Part shown: positions 27,877 to 37,590 of the stretch, in pieces
Layout: each line of letters starts with the position of its first letter
Position numbering within the stretch: the first letter of the stretch is position 1
NCBI RefSeq assembly: GCF_963678865.1
Contig: NZ_OY787459.1
Coordinates: forward strand, 1,020,501-1,084,500
Direction of reading: 5' to 3'
Length of the DNA stretch: 64,000 nucleotides
Origin: Maridesulfovibrio sp.
Lineage (GTDB): Bacteria > Desulfobacterota > Desulfovibrionia > Desulfovibrionales > Desulfovibrionaceae
Made by a program: the position numbers and the translations under genes
The notes under the pieces: generated by a model
The model's database searches: none
What the model saw: only the letters and a program-made list of their open reading frames with translations
What the model was told of the DNA's origin: nothing

Positions 27877-28794
27877 CTAGAACCGCCACATAAATTTGAC
27901 AAGTCCCCCAAACGAGTCACCCAAATCCTGTGCCGATAATTTGCGTCCGTTGCTGCTGTAAAAAGTATAACTCCGGTCATAGATATATTCCGGCCCGATT
28001 GATAAAGTCCAATTATCATAGGGAGAATAATCAAGATACAGAGCGAACTTTGATTGAGTTTCTTTTACAAAGCCATCAGTTTCATAAATTTTATTTGACC
28101 CGGACATGGCCACGGTCATTCCTATGGTTTTCTTTTTGCCATCGCCCATTTCCACCCCGATCATCTTAAGGGTCTCGGCAATGGCTTCATACGATACGGA
28201 AAGGACTAATCCCAATTCAATATCCCCGAAAAGCTCATCATTAATCGGGCTGACAGCGACGGCTTTAACTCCGCCGCCCAGAATAGAGCCTTTCCACAAA
28301 TCGTAAGCAAGTCCTCCCTGCAGACCAAGCCCCAAAGCTCCGGGGAGATTTTTTTCAAAAGCTGAGGTGGCAGTGCAATCAAGCCAATATATCCAGTCCT
28401 TGTAAAATCTACCGTTAGCCAGATGTGCCTCTAGGGTTAGATCCTGCAGATTTTCAAAAGGAGGGTTGGAACTCTCTCCTCCGCTGATCTGCTGTGAAAA
28501 CTCACCCGCGTCTTCCCATAAAAAATTGGAGACTCCGTATGTTAACTCAAAAATGGAGTACCCTGCTTTGATCGTGTTACGCACAACACTGACCTTACCG
28601 GAGGAATTGGCAAAAGAAGCCGGCAATGCATAAGAGGAAGAGACTGTAATATAGGGCTTCTTTTTAAACTTGGTAGGAGTATCCATTAAAGCGTCATCAA
28701 CAAGTCCGACAGGTCCCAGCCCTATTCCTGCAGCAGGCTGTGGGCATAAAAAAAAGCATAGAATAGCGAAAAAAATAAATTTAAAATCAGACAT
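27877..28794 (-). CDS. Putative outer-membrane beta-barrel protein
   Basis: Signal peptide (FFAILCFFLCPQPAAG) followed by about 280 residues rich in alternating polar/hydrophobic strands and Gly/Tyr/aromatic residues, ending in KFMWRF, a classic C-terminal Phe for BAM recognition. This supports an outer-membrane barrel. I do not recognise a named family. It is apparently monocistronic. Confidence 0.65.
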   Translation of the reverse strand: MSDFKFIFFAILCFFLCPQPAAGIGLGPVGLVDDALMDTPTKFKKKPYITVSSSYALPASFANSSGKVSVVRNTIKAGYSIFELTYGVSNFLWEDAGEFSQQISGGESSNPPFENLQDLTLEAHLANGRFYKDWIYWLDCTATSAFEKNLPGALGLGLQGGLAYDLWKGSILGGGVKAVAVSPINDELFGDIELGLVLSVSYEAIAETLKMIGVEMGDGKKKTIGMTVAMSGSNKIYETDGFVKETQSKFALYLDYSPYDNWTLSIGPEYIYDRSYTFYSSNGRKLSAQDLGDSFGGLVKFMWRF

Positions 28795-29398
28795 TTATAT
28801 ATAACGGCTGACAGCAAGGTCAGATGATTTTAGCTTTTACAAAATTTTGCGGCAGCAGATGTATTCAGCTGCCAATTACATGTGAATGTTCAATGCGAGA
28901 AAACCTGTTTGTCGCAGCAAAAATTTAAGCATATGTGATGCATTAAGTAAAAACAAATTACGCAATACGGGTTGTTAAAAATACGCATTATTTAGATAAT
29001 CCCATCAAAATCAAATCTGTTACATCTATCAACAGCATACGAATATATATGGCTCAAACAGATTCTTCCCGTACAACCTCCGGCTAAACCAAAAATGAAA
29101 TACTGTTTTTGATCAATGGGGTCGGAAACCTTTATCACTGAGAATTGAGACGCGCCTTTAGGGAAGTGCTATACATGCGCGGAATGAGCAAGGAAATTTT
29201 TGTCGCTGTTTATTGCCGCAAAGCTGTTGAAGTGCTAAAATAATGCAAAATCTAAAATAACCAAAACTAACACTTGCCAGTCAATTATTTATCCGCTTGT
29301 GCAGTGATCATTAATCAACTTTTTAATACGAATAATCTACCATGAACACATAAAACTGGTTATTATTTTGATAACATGTCTCAATCTAAGGACAAAAA
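28795..29398. other. 600-bp gap without a recognisable gene
   Basis: AT-rich noncoding stretch between divergent genes. The only open frame with any shape is 22 codons at about 29174-29242, with no convincing ribosome site. I saw no riboswitch or strong terminator. It may contain the decayed remains of a gene I cannot identify. Confidence 0.35.
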
Positions 29399-30148
29399 AT
29401 GATCCGCAAGCAAACATTAATCATAATCTTAATAGTAGTTTTAATGCTTTGTTTTGCAGTAAGTGCAAAAGCTAAAAAAATAACTATTCTGGTAGATACA
29501 TGGCCTCCATATAACTTTAAGATAAATAATAAAATTGTCGGAATAAGTACGGAACTGGTAGAGGCAGCATTACAAAAGACCAAGCTTAATTACGAACTTG
29601 TATTATATCCATTTAAACGAGCCTTAATTACAGTACAAAAAAATCCAAACACAATGCTCTATACAGTGGCACGTATTCCGCAACGCGAAAATATGTTTGC
29701 ATGGATTGGTCCCCTACACCCCAGAAAAGTATACCTTTTCAAATTGAAAAGAAGGACAGACATACATATTGCTGGAGTAGAAGATATTAAGAAATATCAT
29801 ACTGGAGCTCTTTCAGGCGGCTCTGTTGAACAATTTTTTATCACCCATGGCTTTCATGAAGGAGACTACTACTTAGTCAGCAAGTCAGATCAATTATTGA
29901 AAATGCTCTTCAAAAAACGAATTGATCTCATCCCGGGCGATCCTTTAGATTTAGCCTATCAAATGAAACTGTTGGGGCTTAAATATTCAGAACTTGAAAA
30001 AGTGTATATGCTATCTGATGAAGGCGGTTATTACATGGTAGCAAATAAAAATACTCCAGATGCAATCATCACAATGATACAGAAATCTCTAGACGAAATA
30101 ATAGCAACAGGTCTCAGAGAAGAAATAATTAATAAATATTTAAAATGA
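29399..30148 (+). CDS. Orphan SBP_bac_3 periplasmic binding protein
   Basis: Signal peptide (LIIILIVVLMLCFAVSAKA), then a type-3 solute-binding domain: ILVDTWPPYNFKINNKIVGI, YPFKRALITVQ and ARIPQRENMFAWIGPL. It has no transporter partners and is monocistronic, with AAGGAC before the ATG. It shares the P-(F/W/S)-(K/N)-R signature with the other orphan binding proteins of this window. Ligand unknown. Confidence 0.86.
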   Translation: MIRKQTLIIILIVVLMLCFAVSAKAKKITILVDTWPPYNFKINNKIVGISTELVEAALQKTKLNYELVLYPFKRALITVQKNPNTMLYTVARIPQRENMFAWIGPLHPRKVYLFKLKRRTDIHIAGVEDIKKYHTGALSGGSVEQFFITHGFHEGDYYLVSKSDQLLKMLFKKRIDLIPGDPLDLAYQMKLLGLKYSELEKVYMLSDEGGYYMVANKNTPDAIITMIQKSLDEIIATGLREEIINKYLK

Positions 30149-30421
30149 GTTTGGCCTTGGCAAGCTAATGTCAATAATTCAGCGCAGAAGACTCCCACAC
30201 ACATCAAATAAGTTTAATTATATTTTATATTAGCTACAGGGATACATTTCAGTTGTACAATTAAGTACTGTCATTTATTAAAAATAAAAACATCGTATAG
30301 TAAAGATCTATTACCATTCTCAAAACATTAATACGTTGCGTTCTTGAAACTGAAATTATTAAATTATAGCTAAACAACTCATTCTGATTATTTAAAAGAC
30401 CATATCACTTACAGTAAAATT

Positions 30422-31153
30422 TTACATATCTCTAATTTGCATCAGAATAAAATAATGATAAGGATTTGGCGAATGAAAAGCACTAAGGATATCAAAAGAA
30501 CATTGGGTACAAACATCGAATACTGTATCTAAAGATATCCCTTCGCGACCAATTTCCCAATAATGAACTGCCCACGGAAATTCTTCTATATATTCTTTTC
30601 GGTATTTTCGTTGCGGCAAATTAGTAGGATAAAAATCTTCATGAACGCTCTCTTTTAGAACATTCTGTCTTTTTTGTGACACAACATGAACTCTAGAACC
30701 ATAACAAGAATAGGGAAGACTTATGAAAATGTACTTCTTGCTCAATAAAGATAATTTCATCAAATTTAACTTAAAACTAGACCAAGAAAAATGTTCAAGA
30801 ACTTGAAATGCACAACAGATGTCATATTTTCGAGGGTGACTCTTTACATCAAAAGTGTTCCAATCGCCAACAATAGTTGGATTATGAGTTTTCTCAAAAT
30901 CGAATGTAGTATAATCATAACCAATATTACGCATATTATTAGCACAAAAATGTTCACCAGGGCCTAGCTCAAAAACTGACCGAACATCTGGTATCCTATG
31001 TATCGTCTGCATCTGCAGCATGTACGACCCTGCATGAGCTTGAGTTAAAAATTTTCCAGAATTAATTTTTTTGCTATTTACTATTCGATCTAAAGTTTCT
31101 GGAGCATAAGCCTCATCAAACATTTTGATTGATCTGTCATATTTTGCGGCCAT
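30422..31153 (-). CDS. Putative SAM-dependent methyltransferase
   Basis: The sequence has the class I methyltransferase pattern: VFELGPGEHFCANNM (SAM-binding motif I), TTFDF acidic end of strand 2, and YDICCAFQVLEHFSW (motif IV region). The C-terminal part is a less conserved cap. I chose the ATG at 31153 because GCAGGAG precedes it; the frame extends to an ATG at 31192. Low GC and a position next to a glycosyltransferase two genes away suggest a role in surface polysaccharide or lipid modification, as inference only. Confidence 0.7.
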   Translation of the reverse strand: MAAKYDRSIKMFDEAYAPETLDRIVNSKKINSGKFLTQAHAGSYMLQMQTIHRIPDVRSVFELGPGEHFCANNMRNIGYDYTTFDFEKTHNPTIVGDWNTFDVKSHPRKYDICCAFQVLEHFSWSSFKLNLMKLSLLSKKYIFISLPYSCYGSRVHVVSQKRQNVLKESVHEDFYPTNLPQRKYRKEYIEEFPWAVHYWEIGREGISLDTVFDVCTQCSFDILSAFHSPNPYHYFILMQIRDM

Positions 31154-31514
31154 AACAAACTCCTGCGGAGAACAGATATTCATGGGTTGCATCTTAAATG
31201 CAGTACCTCAGTGCGTACTGCAACATTCAACAAATATTAAAGATTCAATATTTTGATACTCAACTACAGTACTTATCACAATATGCACTTAAACAGTAGC
31301 ATATCTAAAAATAATTTTTCAACCATGACGTGGCATTGTAACCTAAGTAGAGCCTCAACGAAAAAAGACTCGGCAAATACTCATATTTTTTAGGAGAACC
31401 GTATCTAAATTCAACCAAGCTCTTGCTAAACTGGAAAAAAACGGACAATTTGATATTTGATTAAAGAGTCAGGTGTTTAAGTTCAACCCCAACAGTAGCA
31501 GAAATACTTAATCA
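31154..31514. other. Divergent intergenic region, nothing recognised
   Basis: About 360 AT-rich bases between the divergent methyltransferase and diguanylate cyclase genes. I saw no ORF, hairpin or recognisable regulatory site. Confidence 0.3.
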
Positions 31515-32717
31515 ATGATGGATCAACTGGACATGCGAACAATGTTGCTGGTGGGGGCTATGGTCTGCCTCACACTGGCGATGGTAATGACGTATTATTC
31601 TTTTGCCCGGAAGACATATCGCGGATTCCAATACTGGACAGCAGGGATAGTTAGCATCGGCTTAGGCGCTGTCCTTGTCTCCATGCGAAGAGTTCTACCT
31701 GCCTTTGTATCAATCGTAATTGGAAACTTTCTGATTATCTTGATGCCTTACCTGCTCACCCAAGGCTTAGCTGTTTTTTTAAACATAAAATGGAAACTAT
31801 CCAAACTTAACGCAGCAGCTTTAGGCCTGTTTTTTTTGGGATTTGCATGGTGGACATACATAAAGCCGGACCTGCATGCCAGAATAATAGGTCTAAGTCT
31901 GGTAATGGCCTTTTTTTTCGGACAAGCTTTATACCTTACCACAAAAAAGATGCCGTCTATATTAAAAACACAAGAATGGTCTTTAACTGTAGCACTAGTA
32001 ATATCTACCATATCTTCATTATTCAGATTTGCTGTAACAATACTGAGCACTCAAAAAATAGGATTTTTGAATAACTCCGGAGCACTTCAATCAACAGCCC
32101 TAATGATGATTATCATAAGTGTTGTAGCAAGTGCATGTTCAATACTGATCTTGAATTCACACCGCATGGAAAAAGATCTTAAAGATGCTAAAACAAAAAT
32201 AGAGAAACTAGCCAACATAGACGAACTGAGTAACCTATTCAACAGAAGATACTTTAATCAAAAGTTGGAACAAGAATTTAAACGACATCAAAGATCAGCA
32301 TCTTCTTTATCTTTGATCATGCTGGATATCGATTGTTTCAAATTATACAATGACACATACGGACATCAATCAGGAGACCAATGTATCCAAGAGGTTTCCG
32401 CAATTTTAAAGGACTCAGGCTCTCGCCCCTCAGATATTGCTGCAAGATACGGAGGAGAAGAATTTGTTTTACTTTTACCGGATACCGATACAACCGGAGC
32501 TCAAAAAGTCGCAAAAACAATTCAAAAAAAATTGAAAGCCAAATCCATTCCACATAAGGCATCTACGGTAGCTGATGTTGTTACTTTAACTTTTGGAATC
32601 GCAACAATTATTCCAGACAGGACAACATCCCCGGAGTCTATTATAAAATTAGCTGATCAATATCTGTACAAAGGAAAAGAGAATGGAAAAGACCAAATTA
32701 AATTATACTGTTCTTAG
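31515..32717 (+). CDS. Membrane diguanylate cyclase
   Basis: Synthesises c-di-GMP from GTP. The N-terminal 210 residues contain about six to seven transmembrane helices of a 7TM-type sensor. The GGDEF domain covers about 235-395: IDELSNLFNRRYFNQKL, LDIDCFKLYNDTYGHQSGD and an intact GGEEF at 313-317. It should be active, unlike the GGDKF protein at 10543. Monocistronic; no EAL partner nearby. Confidence 0.9.
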   Translation: MMDQLDMRTMLLVGAMVCLTLAMVMTYYSFARKTYRGFQYWTAGIVSIGLGAVLVSMRRVLPAFVSIVIGNFLIILMPYLLTQGLAVFLNIKWKLSKLNAAALGLFFLGFAWWTYIKPDLHARIIGLSLVMAFFFGQALYLTTKKMPSILKTQEWSLTVALVISTISSLFRFAVTILSTQKIGFLNNSGALQSTALMMIIISVVASACSILILNSHRMEKDLKDAKTKIEKLANIDELSNLFNRRYFNQKLEQEFKRHQRSASSLSLIMLDIDCFKLYNDTYGHQSGDQCIQEVSAILKDSGSRPSDIAARYGGEEFVLLLPDTDTTGAQKVAKTIQKKLKAKSIPHKASTVADVVTLTFGIATIIPDRTTSPESIIKLADQYLYKGKENGKDQIKLYCS

Positions 32718-32895
32718 TAAAATACTATCCTACAGAAATCATACTCTGCAACAAGTATATCAAATCAATATGACTAAATATAATAAGATGTCATTCAAAT
32801 CATAAGCCATACAATTTATCTTTTCATATATTTGACCACAATTGATTGATCAAAATAACACCCCAAAACACATAAATAAGTTAGCAAAATTGATC

Positions 32896-33963
32896 TTAAC
32901 TTTTATTTTTATTACGAATTACATCATGCAAAAGCCATTTTTCCAGTTCTTCAACTTTTCCTGGCAGAAAAAAATGCTCTTTACAGTTATTGCGGGCTAA
33001 TTCTTTTGCTGTAAGAATCTGCTCATCCGCCATATCAAGCACCTTTTCAAAGGCTGCTTCAAATTCGGCTGGTCCTGATTCAAACGGCAGCAGGAACTCA
33101 TTGAAATAATCAGGCCAGACTTCACAAATTCCACCCACATCTCTTGAAATAGGGAGCAATCCTTCCGCCATGGCTTCCAGCAGAGTATTGGGCAGTCCTT
33201 CAAAATATGAAGGCAGCACAAACACATCAGCCCTGCGCAGATACCCGGAGACATCTTTGGTGAAGCCTACCCACTCTATTTTCTCAGACAATCCCAATGA
33301 ATTGCATAAAGCATGAAGCTCTTTTTCAATATTTCCGGTACCGAGAATAATGCACCTGAAATCAAAGCGGAGTCTGGCGAGCGCGTTGAGCACATCCTCA
33401 TGACCTTTGCCTTTGTTCAACTGAGAAGTGCAGATAAAGGTCAACGGCCTGTTCACTGTAAGTTCGTGCTCGGAATAAATCTTTCCATTCAAAATAACTT
33501 CGGTATCTTCCTTTTTTATATATGGAAGACTGTCCACAAAGCCGTCACGTATATATTCACAAGGACATAAAAAATGCGGTTTGATCCAGTTGTGCAAAAA
33601 ATCAACTTTTTTGGTGTAAGGGATATCTTCCGGTAAACCTATCCTTTGAATCAAGGGGATACCCAGAATCTTTGCTGCAACACCGGCAGTGGTGAGATCC
33701 TTACCTACATTAATAATTACTGCATCTATCTTTTTGATTTTAAATTCATAAATAAATTTAGCAATTGCAACTGGATTAAAATCAGGACCGAACCATGTTT
33801 TTTCTCCGTGTCCTGCCTTATCCCGGCATTTCTCCACGAATGCAGGCTGCCTGCCCCAGATATAAACATTGTTTCCGCGAAGTTTAAGCTGTTCCGCGAA
33901 ACTTACGACCCATGATTTTACTCCACCCCATTTATGGGTAGAGTTTACAAACGCAATATTCAT
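32896..33963 (-). CDS. Glycosyltransferase family 4 (GT-B)
   Basis: Transfers a sugar from a nucleotide donor, probably to a cell-surface glycan. N-terminal NSTHKWGGVKSWVVSFAEQL is the acceptor-side Rossmann fold. The C-terminal donor domain has TSQLNKGKGHEDVLNAL, then WVGFTKDVSGYLRRADVFVLPSYFEGLPNTLLEAMAEGL-like sequence with the E-x7-E pair of retaining GT4 enzymes. The ATG at 33963 follows AGGTGG. No other polysaccharide genes adjoin, so it is an isolated glycosyltransferase. Confidence 0.9.
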   Translation of the reverse strand: MNIAFVNSTHKWGGVKSWVVSFAEQLKLRGNNVYIWGRQPAFVEKCRDKAGHGEKTWFGPDFNPVAIAKFIYEFKIKKIDAVIINVGKDLTTAGVAAKILGIPLIQRIGLPEDIPYTKKVDFLHNWIKPHFLCPCEYIRDGFVDSLPYIKKEDTEVILNGKIYSEHELTVNRPLTFICTSQLNKGKGHEDVLNALARLRFDFRCIILGTGNIEKELHALCNSLGLSEKIEWVGFTKDVSGYLRRADVFVLPSYFEGLPNTLLEAMAEGLLPISRDVGGICEVWPDYFNEFLLPFESGPAEFEAAFEKVLDMADEQILTAKELARNNCKEHFFLPGKVEELEKWLLHDVIRNKNKS

Positions 33964-34175
33964 ATTTTCCACCTAATATAAAGAACTACCTAAACTTGAT
34001 ATGTAAATCATTTAATGAAAATAAATTTGTTTAAAAATTCTGCTGTTCCTGAAACTGGAGCTTTTTAACCGATATCAACGGACGCGGCAAGATTTTCCAG
34101 ATGAGAAACCTGTTTGAACATGCTGAGGCGAGCCGGGGATTGTTGTAACTGACAAATCCTTGTACAGATATAATT

Positions 34176-34778
34176 ATGAAAGAATACATTCAAGCAGTAG
34201 TAACAATACTTGCCCTGATCAACCCACTGGTATGCATGGAAATCTTCACTGACTGTGTATCCGGGATACCGCCTGAGCAAAAAGTAAAGGAAGCACTGAA
34301 GGCGCTTACAGCAACAGGCGCAGTGCTATTCGCATCAGCTTTTTTCGGCATGGCTGTATTAAAAAACCTCGGCATATCCATGGCAGCTTTTTCCTGTGCA
34401 GGCGGTGGTATTCTTGCGTGGATCGGTGCAAATATGCTTACACCAGACCGTAATGCACCAAGTGCTATAGCTACCAGAGACAGTAAAGACATATCATTAT
34501 CCCCACTCATACTTTTTGCAGCCAGTCCCGGAACTATTACCGCGGTAATAACAATTGCAGCCACGCACAACAGGCACGACATGCCCGTAACGGCAGTTGC
34601 CGGGGTGGCAGTTGCACTTGTAGTTCTAGCGGCTGCACTACTGTCTGCAGCAAAATTTTCAAAAGTAGAAAACAAGAAAAGCGGAATGCGGGAGATAATT
34701 TCCAGCTATATGGGAGTATTGATTATCGCCATGGGAATTCAATTTATCCTCAGCGGTATAAATGAATTCTCGAAGTAG
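34176..34778 (+). CDS. MarC-family integral membrane protein
   Basis: A 200-residue protein with six membrane helices. ILALINPLVCMEIFTDC near residue 13 and ILAWIGANMLTP match the MarC/UPF0056 family. The family's function is still unclear; an early link to multiple antibiotic resistance was not upheld. ILFAASPGTITAVI carries the conserved P-G-TIT motif. Confidence 0.87.
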   Translation: MKEYIQAVVTILALINPLVCMEIFTDCVSGIPPEQKVKEALKALTATGAVLFASAFFGMAVLKNLGISMAAFSCAGGGILAWIGANMLTPDRNAPSAIATRDSKDISLSPLILFAASPGTITAVITIAATHNRHDMPVTAVAGVAVALVVLAAALLSAAKFSKVENKKSGMREIISSYMGVLIIAMGIQFILSGINEFSK

Positions 34779-34795
34779 AGAGGGACAATGTATGA

Positions 34796-35542
34796 CTAGT
34801 GGTAGCTGTCATAAATTTTTTTAATTGTTCCATCCTTCAATAATTTATCAATTGCTTTATTGAAACGCGGAACTGCATCTTTCTTACTTGGATGAAATCG
34901 TATCATCATAGCCGGAGAATCGTACGGTTCGCTGACAACAAGTTTACCTGCCAGCCCATTTGTCTTTATCTGATATAATGCAAAATCCTTATTCATAAGG
35001 GCCTGATCGAGACGACCTGCAAGAATAAGCTGAACAAGTTTATTCTCATTTTCAAGAACATGTGGAATTATACGCCCATCAGCAAAGTAAGGATCATATT
35101 TTGGATACACGTATCCCCTGACCACACCTACAGTTCTACCCAGTAATTCATTGGGGTAAGCATGAGGTACGGCCTTCTCAGCATTAAAAAGAACTATTGA
35201 ATCCGAAACAGCAAACGGCTTGCTGAAGACTCCAATAACTTTTGCAGATTGCCTCCACGCGGGATTCGACATTGGTTCGATATCTACTTCACCTGCATCA
35301 AATTTCCGCTGAGACCGGTTGAACGGACAACGCACAAACTCAATAGTATCCCCGGTTTCTTTGGCAAAAGCATTAAAGACGTCTTTGACAATACCTGTGT
35401 AGGGGGTATTTTCCGGGAAATAGTATGGGGGGAAAGAACCTGTGTGCAACATCACCCGAAATTTTTCTCCAGCACAGAGACATGAAAAAGAAGTGCTTAA
35501 TATGAAGAATGCAGCAATAAAACAAATCGCCAAAAGTCGCAT
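34796..35542 (-). CDS. Orphan SBP_bac_3 periplasmic binding protein
   Basis: Signal peptide from MRLLAICFIAAFFILSTSFS, then LHTGSFPPYYFPENTPYTGI, CPFNRSQRKF and VGVVRGYVYPKYD. It belongs to the type-3 solute-binding fold. The ATG at 35542 puts the signal peptide at the N-terminus and has GAGGT upstream; a longer frame to 35650 adds an unlikely leader. No transport genes are adjacent. Confidence 0.85.
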   Translation of the reverse strand: MRLLAICFIAAFFILSTSFSCLCAGEKFRVMLHTGSFPPYYFPENTPYTGIVKDVFNAFAKETGDTIEFVRCPFNRSQRKFDAGEVDIEPMSNPAWRQSAKVIGVFSKPFAVSDSIVLFNAEKAVPHAYPNELLGRTVGVVRGYVYPKYDPYFADGRIIPHVLENENKLVQLILAGRLDQALMNKDFALYQIKTNGLAGKLVVSEPYDSPAMMIRFHPSKKDAVPRFNKAIDKLLKDGTIKKIYDSYH

Positions 35543-35819
35543 ATTCTGATACCTCACGCTGAACATCATACACAAGACAATATCAAGAAAGGCATATATC
35601 TTAAAATTATCTACAAAACAACTTTTCGTGCTAAAATAAAACGAGTACATTCAAGTTTAAAACAAAATCCAATTATAATTTACGGACTCATAATTAATAT
35701 GCTTTTATTTCCAAGCATTGCGGTGTCATGCCCCGGAACATACCTACATCATTTGCTATATCAGATTGGGTTGCAGCAAGCGCAACAATATCTGAAAGGG
35801 CTAATTACTTATCTAACAC

Positions 35820-36461
35820 ATGAATACTATTGACCTTTCTCATACAATAAAAGATGGAATGCCCGTTTTCCCCGGCACGGAAACACCCTGTATTGAAGAC
35901 GTCTTCACCCATGAGGTTCATGGATTCTGGGAGCATAAACTCACTCTGTTTTCCCACGTGGGGACACATATAGACGCGCCAGCCCATATGATCAAAGGAG
36001 CCCCGACTCTGGATAAGATGACAACAGACCGTTTTATCGGACCGGGGATATGCGTTGACTGCACCCATAGAAATCAGAATGCTCCAGTGATCAGCATTGA
36101 TGACTTACTCCCTTACGAATCTGAAATCAGTGAGATTGATTTTGTTCTCTTGAATACAGGATGGTATAAACACTGGGGCAGGAATGAATATTTCACCAAC
36201 TACCCGGCCTTGAGCCCGAATGCGGCGCGCTGGCTTATGGAATTTGATCTCAAGGGAGTCGGTGTTGACGTTATATCGATCGATTCTGCTGAATCAAGCG
36301 GCTATGAAGTCCATACCATCCTTCTAGAACATGGTACGATAATAATTGAGAACCTGACCGACCTGCACCTTTTGCCTTCTGATGGATTTATCTTCTCCTG
36401 CCTGCCGCTCAAATTCGATGAAGCTGACGGATCGCCGGTAAGAGCAATTGCAATAGACTAA
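35820..36461 (+). CDS. Cyclase/kynurenine formamidase-like hydrolase
   Basis: Metal-dependent amidase/cyclase fold. SHTIKDGMPVFPGT opens the protein, and HVGTHIDAPAHM carries the HxGTHxDxPxH zinc motif at about 44-54. The C-terminal SIDSAESSGYEVHTILLEHG holds the catalytic His/Glu region. Relatives include KynB formamidase; no other tryptophan-degradation genes are near, so the substrate is open. Confidence 0.87.
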   Translation: MNTIDLSHTIKDGMPVFPGTETPCIEDVFTHEVHGFWEHKLTLFSHVGTHIDAPAHMIKGAPTLDKMTTDRFIGPGICVDCTHRNQNAPVISIDDLLPYESEISEIDFVLLNTGWYKHWGRNEYFTNYPALSPNAARWLMEFDLKGVGVDVISIDSAESSGYEVHTILLEHGTIIIENLTDLHLLPSDGFIFSCLPLKFDEADGSPVRAIAID

Positions 36462-36537
36462 TATCGTAGCAGGTCAATCTCAAATAATTCGAAAGTTATT
36501 ACTTGAGTTCACGTTCAGCAGAACCCTACTCTGAAAA

Positions 36538-36564
36538 CCCCACCCCACCCCCGAAACCCTACCC
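36538..36564 (-). other. Potential G-quadruplex motif
   Basis: On the minus strand five G runs of 3-5 separated by 1-4 bases (GGGTAGGGTTTCGGGGGTG... pattern). It lies in the gap upstream of the CII-like gene. Whether it folds in vivo is unknown. Confidence 0.5.
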
Positions 36565-36690
36565 TCAAATACAGTACGAATTAAGCAATATACAAAGTTT
36601 AGCCCGTTTACAGAGAATCCTCCCCGCCACATAATGCAATTGAAAGGAGAGGCTTTATCAAGCAAGCCTGCATCAGAGGAGGAGAAAAAA

Positions 36691-36939
36691 ATGAGCTACG
36701 AAACAATCACAAAAGTGACTCAGGATATTGTTCTGGAGGGCACCAAACCAGCTAAAGAAGTTGCCCAATCCATAGGAAAACCATATTCCACGCTGCTGCG
36801 CGAGATCAATCCATTTGACAGCAACGCAAAACTGGGAGCAACCACTTTGATGGATATACTAAAAACCACAAACGAAACCAAACCGCTAGAATTCATAGCA
36901 CAAAGCATCGGCTACACCTTAAAGCCACGTGTTAATTAG
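36691..36939 (+). CDS. Phage CII-like (CP76-type) regulator
   Basis: An 82-residue protein resembling the phage regulatory CII/CP76 family: SIGKPYSTLLREINPFDSNAKLGATTLMDILKTT corresponds to the helix-turn-helix core seen in P2-like CII proteins. The start at 36691 has GGAGGAGAAAAAA upstream. It stands alone with no phage structural genes, so it is either a prophage relic or a domesticated regulator; similar lone genes occur in Desulfovibrio. A 17-bp hairpin follows. Confidence 0.65.
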   Translation: MSYETITKVTQDIVLEGTKPAKEVAQSIGKPYSTLLREINPFDSNAKLGATTLMDILKTTNETKPLEFIAQSIGYTLKPRVN

Positions 36940-36963
36940 AGCTGTAAGAATAAGCATTTTATA

Positions 36964-37000
36964 AGATAAGGCAGTATTCATCATGAATACTGCCTTATCT
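36964..37000. terminator. Perfect 17-bp hairpin after the CII-like gene
   Basis: AGATAAGGCAGTATTCA, a 3-nt loop TCA, then its exact complement. Very stable, but without a U-run on the plus strand. It probably ends or protects the CII-like transcript before pgpA. Confidence 0.55.
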
Positions 37001-37040
37001 CCTTCTGGACATTTAACTGATATAGACCGATACTGACCTT

Positions 37041-37505
37041 ATGAAAAAAGTCAGCATAAATCTAACGCATGTGGCAACTCTCGGCCCAGTGGGACACCTA
37101 CCCAAAGCACCGGGGACCTGGGGATCTGCCGCAGCCCTAATTACCGCACCGTTTTTATTTTTGCCCTTTCAACTTCCGATAAGAATTCTGATTCTGGGTC
37201 TAATCTTCTACTTCGGTGCCAAAGCCTGCACAGCAGCAGAAATAGAGCTTGGCCAAAAAGATCCGGGCTGTGTTGTCATTGATGAGCTATTTGGACTATG
37301 GTTTGTCTTTCTGCCCTTTCCGGCTGTTGTATACTGGCACCTGATTGTAGGTTTTATCCTGTTTAGAATTTTTGACATCACCAAACCTTTCCCCATCAGG
37401 CAGTCTGAAAAATGGTTGAAAGACGGATGGGGAGTCATGATTGATGATGCCTTTGCCGGGCTTTATGCCATGCTCGGGCTCTTACTTATCCGCTATCTGA
37501 CCTGA
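37041..37505 (+). CDS. pgpA: Phosphatidylglycerophosphatase A
   Basis: Dephosphorylates phosphatidylglycerol phosphate in phospholipid synthesis at the inner membrane. PKAPGTWGSAAAL, DPGCVVIDELFGLW and FDITKPFPIRQSEKW...GWGVMIDDAFAG are the conserved PgpA motifs, including the acidic metal ligands. Three to four hydrophobic segments are visible. Length (154) is typical. Confidence 0.94.
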   Translation: MKKVSINLTHVATLGPVGHLPKAPGTWGSAAALITAPFLFLPFQLPIRILILGLIFYFGAKACTAAEIELGQKDPGCVVIDELFGLWFVFLPFPAVVYWHLIVGFILFRIFDITKPFPIRQSEKWLKDGWGVMIDDAFAGLYAMLGLLLIRYLT

Positions 37506-37528
37506 TTAACGAACTTTATACAAATCCA

Positions 37529-37566
37529 AAAAATCCCCGTTTTTCTGAGAAAAACGGGGATTTTTT
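37529..37566. terminator. Bidirectional terminator between pgpA and pal
   Basis: AAATCCCCGTTTTTC ... GAAAAACGGGGATTTTTT, with T-runs on both strands, between convergent genes. Confidence 0.9.
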
Positions 37567-37590
37567 ATGCAGTTTGTTTTTACTTGAAAT

